NCBI RefSeq assembly: GCF_002723955.1
Contig: NZ_BEWN01000001.1
Span: forward strand, 682,001-746,000
Direction of reading: 5' to 3'
DNA: 64,000 bases
Origin: Gluconobacter frateurii
Lineage (GTDB): Bacteria; Pseudomonadota; Alphaproteobacteria; Acetobacterales; Acetobacteraceae
Shown here: positions 62,712 to 64,000 of the stretch, one piece after another
How positions within the stretch are numbered: position 1 is the stretch's first letter
Layout of the letters: every line of letters begins with the position of its first letter
The notes under the pieces: model-generated
The model's input: the letters and a program-made list of their open reading frames with translations, nothing else
Databases searched by the model: none
Told to the model about the DNA's origin: nothing
Made by a program: the position numbers and the translations under genes

Positions 62712-63538
62712 TTGACGGACATACCAAACTTGCCGGCGTCATGGGCTGGCCGGTCGAGCACTCACGCTCCCCGCTGCTGCATAATCACTGGTGCCGGGTT
62801 CATGGTGTCAATGGCGCGTATGTCCCGTTGCCAACGCGCCCCGAGCATTTCGAAGCTGCCCTGAAAGGTCTGGCTGCTGCCGGTTTTCAGGGCGTCAATG
62901 TCACGATTCCTCATAAGGAAGCGGCCATGAGGGCCTGTGACCGTCTGACGGATACGGCCACGCGAGCCGGAGCGGTGAACACTGTTCGCTTCGAAAATGG
63001 CCAGATCATCGGAGATTGTACGGACGGAACGGGTTTCTGCGACAATCTGACGGCCCATGACGTCAAACTGTCCGGCCGCGCGCTGATCCTTGGTGCTGGC
63101 GGCGCGGCCCGTGCCGTCGCTGCGGCTCTGCTCGATCGCGGGTGTGAGGTTATCGTGGCCAACCGGACGATGGAACGTGCCGAAGCCATGGTTGAAGCCT
63201 TGAAGGGCGGGGAGGCGGTCGAATGGCACGACTGGCCAAGTCTGCTTTCGGGATGTTCCCTGCTGGTCAATGCTACGTCTCTCGGCATGAATGGCAAAGC
63301 CGATATCGACTGGAAACCGCTGCTGCGCCAAGCTGGGGCCAATCTGTGTGTGACGGACATCGTTTACACACCACGTGACACGCCGCTTCTGAAAGCTGCC
63401 CAGAAGGAAGGCCTGCGCACGGTCGATGGGCTTGGCATGCTCATCCATCAGGCACGAGCCGGTTTCCGGGCCTGGTTCGGTGTTGACCCGGAGGCAGATG
63501 AAGCAACGTTCAACCTGCTGGCTGCCAGTCTGCGCTGA
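62708..63538 (+). CDS. aroE: Shikimate 5-dehydrogenase
   Basis: NADP-dependent reduction of 3-dehydroshikimate to shikimate in the aromatic amino acid pathway. 276 residues: GVMGWPVEHSRSPLLHN (10-26), VNVTIPHKEAAM with the catalytic Lys (about 76), NTVRFENGQIIGDCTDGTGF with the Asp, ILGAGGAARAVAAAL (NADP loop, about 127-141), and NATSLGM. The start overlaps the preceding gene's stop. The next gene, coaE, begins 3 bases after the stop; aroE-coaE is conserved in Alphaproteobacteria, usually followed by dnaQ. Confidence 0.97.
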   Translation: MIDGHTKLAGVMGWPVEHSRSPLLHNHWCRVHGVNGAYVPLPTRPEHFEAALKGLAAAGFQGVNVTIPHKEAAMRACDRLTDTATRAGAVNTVRFENGQIIGDCTDGTGFCDNLTAHDVKLSGRALILGAGGAARAVAAALLDRGCEVIVANRTMERAEAMVEALKGGEAVEWHDWPSLLSGCSLLVNATSLGMNGKADIDWKPLLRQAGANLCVTDIVYTPRDTPLLKAAQKEGLRTVDGLGMLIHQARAGFRAWFGVDPEADEATFNLLAASLR

Positions 63539-63541
63539 TCC

Positions 63542-64000
63542 ATGAAAATCATTGGCCTCACGGGCGGGATGGCCGCAGGGAAGAGTACGGTGGCCGCCCT
63601 GTTCCGCCGGGCTGGTGTGCCTATTTTTGACGCCGATGCAACGGTGCGTGCGCTACAGGCGCCGGGCGGGAAGGCTCTCCCCGAAATTGCGCGCCTTTTT
63701 CCTGGAACCGTCACGGATGGCCAGCTTGATCGCCATGCCCTGCGTCAGGCGGTCGTTGGCGATAAACATGCGCTGAAACGGCTGGAATCCGTCATGCACC
63801 CGCTGGTTCGTGCCCAGCGGACGCGGTTTCTGCGGGAATGCCGGGCGCGCAAAGAGCCATTCTGTGTTCTGGACATTCCGCTTTTGATGGAAATTGGGGA
63901 GGACCAAAACTGCGATGTCGTGGTGGTGGTGCAGGCCCCGATGACGACGCGTCTGAGCCGCATCCGACAGCGCGGGCGCGGGCAAGTCCGCATGACCGAA
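63542..64000 (+). CDS. coaE: Dephospho-CoA kinase, cut by the window end
   Basis: First 153 residues of dephospho-CoA kinase, which phosphorylates the ribose 3'-OH in the last step of coenzyme A synthesis. The P-loop is IGLTGGMAAGKSTVA (4-18), then FDADATVRALQAPGG, the GLTGGMAAGKST plus FDAD pairing being typical; LDIPLLMEIG (about 118) and the lid-side RIRQRGRG near the cut are further family marks. It begins 3 bases after aroE. The C-terminal 40-50 residues lie beyond the window. Confidence 0.93.
   Translation, partial: MKIIGLTGGMAAGKSTVAALFRRAGVPIFDADATVRALQAPGGKALPEIARLFPGTVTDGQLDRHALRQAVVGDKHALKRLESVMHPLVRAQRTRFLRECRARKEPFCVLDIPLLMEIGEDQNCDVVVVVQAPMTTRLSRIRQRGRGQVRMTE

Noticed and set aside
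1-64000. Complete CRISPR array, prophage or IS element
   Set aside because: No regular repeat-spacer pattern, transposase, integrase or phage structural gene is visible; only the single repeat-like unit at 58346-58374 is noted.

Overview
The window looks like the chromosome of an acetic acid bacterium (Acetobacteraceae, Alphaproteobacteria), most like Gluconobacter. Pointers are the complete cytochrome bo-type quinol oxidase operon, a class I lysyl-tRNA synthetase, an SUV3-like helicase with its S4 and ferredoxin partners, HdaA next to ppk, the TIGR02302 family protein next to lysA, and a Hint-domain protein of the type common in acetic acid bacteria. The genus is inferred from protein resemblance, not from a search. 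Almost all of the sequence is chromosomal housekeeping. I see no phage, IS element or plasmid backbone.

Layout. 0-6 kb: TonB-dependent receptor and a DinG-type Fe-S helicase, convergent on a shared terminator. 6-13 kb: lysK with a C-terminally shortened MprF-like protein and marC; a UDG-family and thpR pair on the other strand; a Bax inhibitor-1 protein. 13-17 kb: cyoABCD behind a long, hairpin-rich leader with a possible 26-residue upstream ORF. 17-23 kb: ferredoxin, S4 protein and SUV3-like helicase (minus strand), leucyl aminopeptidase, and a small MarR regulator behind a structured leader. 23-28 kb: nucleotide-sugar and glycan genes (WecA-like transferase, CapD/PglF-like dehydratase, DegT aminotransferase), then a MerR regulator. 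28-33 kb: AI-2E-type permease, Hint protein, ABC-F ATPase, ndk. 33-39 kb: an AT-richer block with two large multi-pass membrane proteins (DUF2142, YfhO-like) and a GtrB-type glycosyltransferase. 39-48 kb: purM-purN, hdaA, ppk-ppx-cdh, an MFS exporter and an acid phosphatase. 48-60 kb: TIGR02302-lysA, cdd, a serine protease, a lone receiver protein, two identical tRNA-Arg genes, guaA, CHRD and HNH proteins, gluQ, and lptM-argH. 60-64 kb: three tandem TlpA-like redoxins with twin-arginine signals, an N-formylglutamate amidohydrolase-like gene, aroE, and coaE cut by the window end.

The observations most worth following are: (1) the triplicated TlpA-like proteins, all with twin-arginine-type leaders and CxxC at the same position; (2) a lone sequence closely resembling a type I-E CRISPR repeat near 58.36 kb with no array or cas genes; (3) the possible splitting of a tlpA-argH-lptM-lysA-TIGR02302 cluster by about 6.4 kb; (4) the competing hairpins and possible leader ORF upstream of cyoA; (5) the three-hairpin leader before the MarR gene; (6) the MprF-like protein lacking most of its synthase domain yet adjacent to a lysyl-tRNA synthetase; (7) the AT-rich surface-glycan block.
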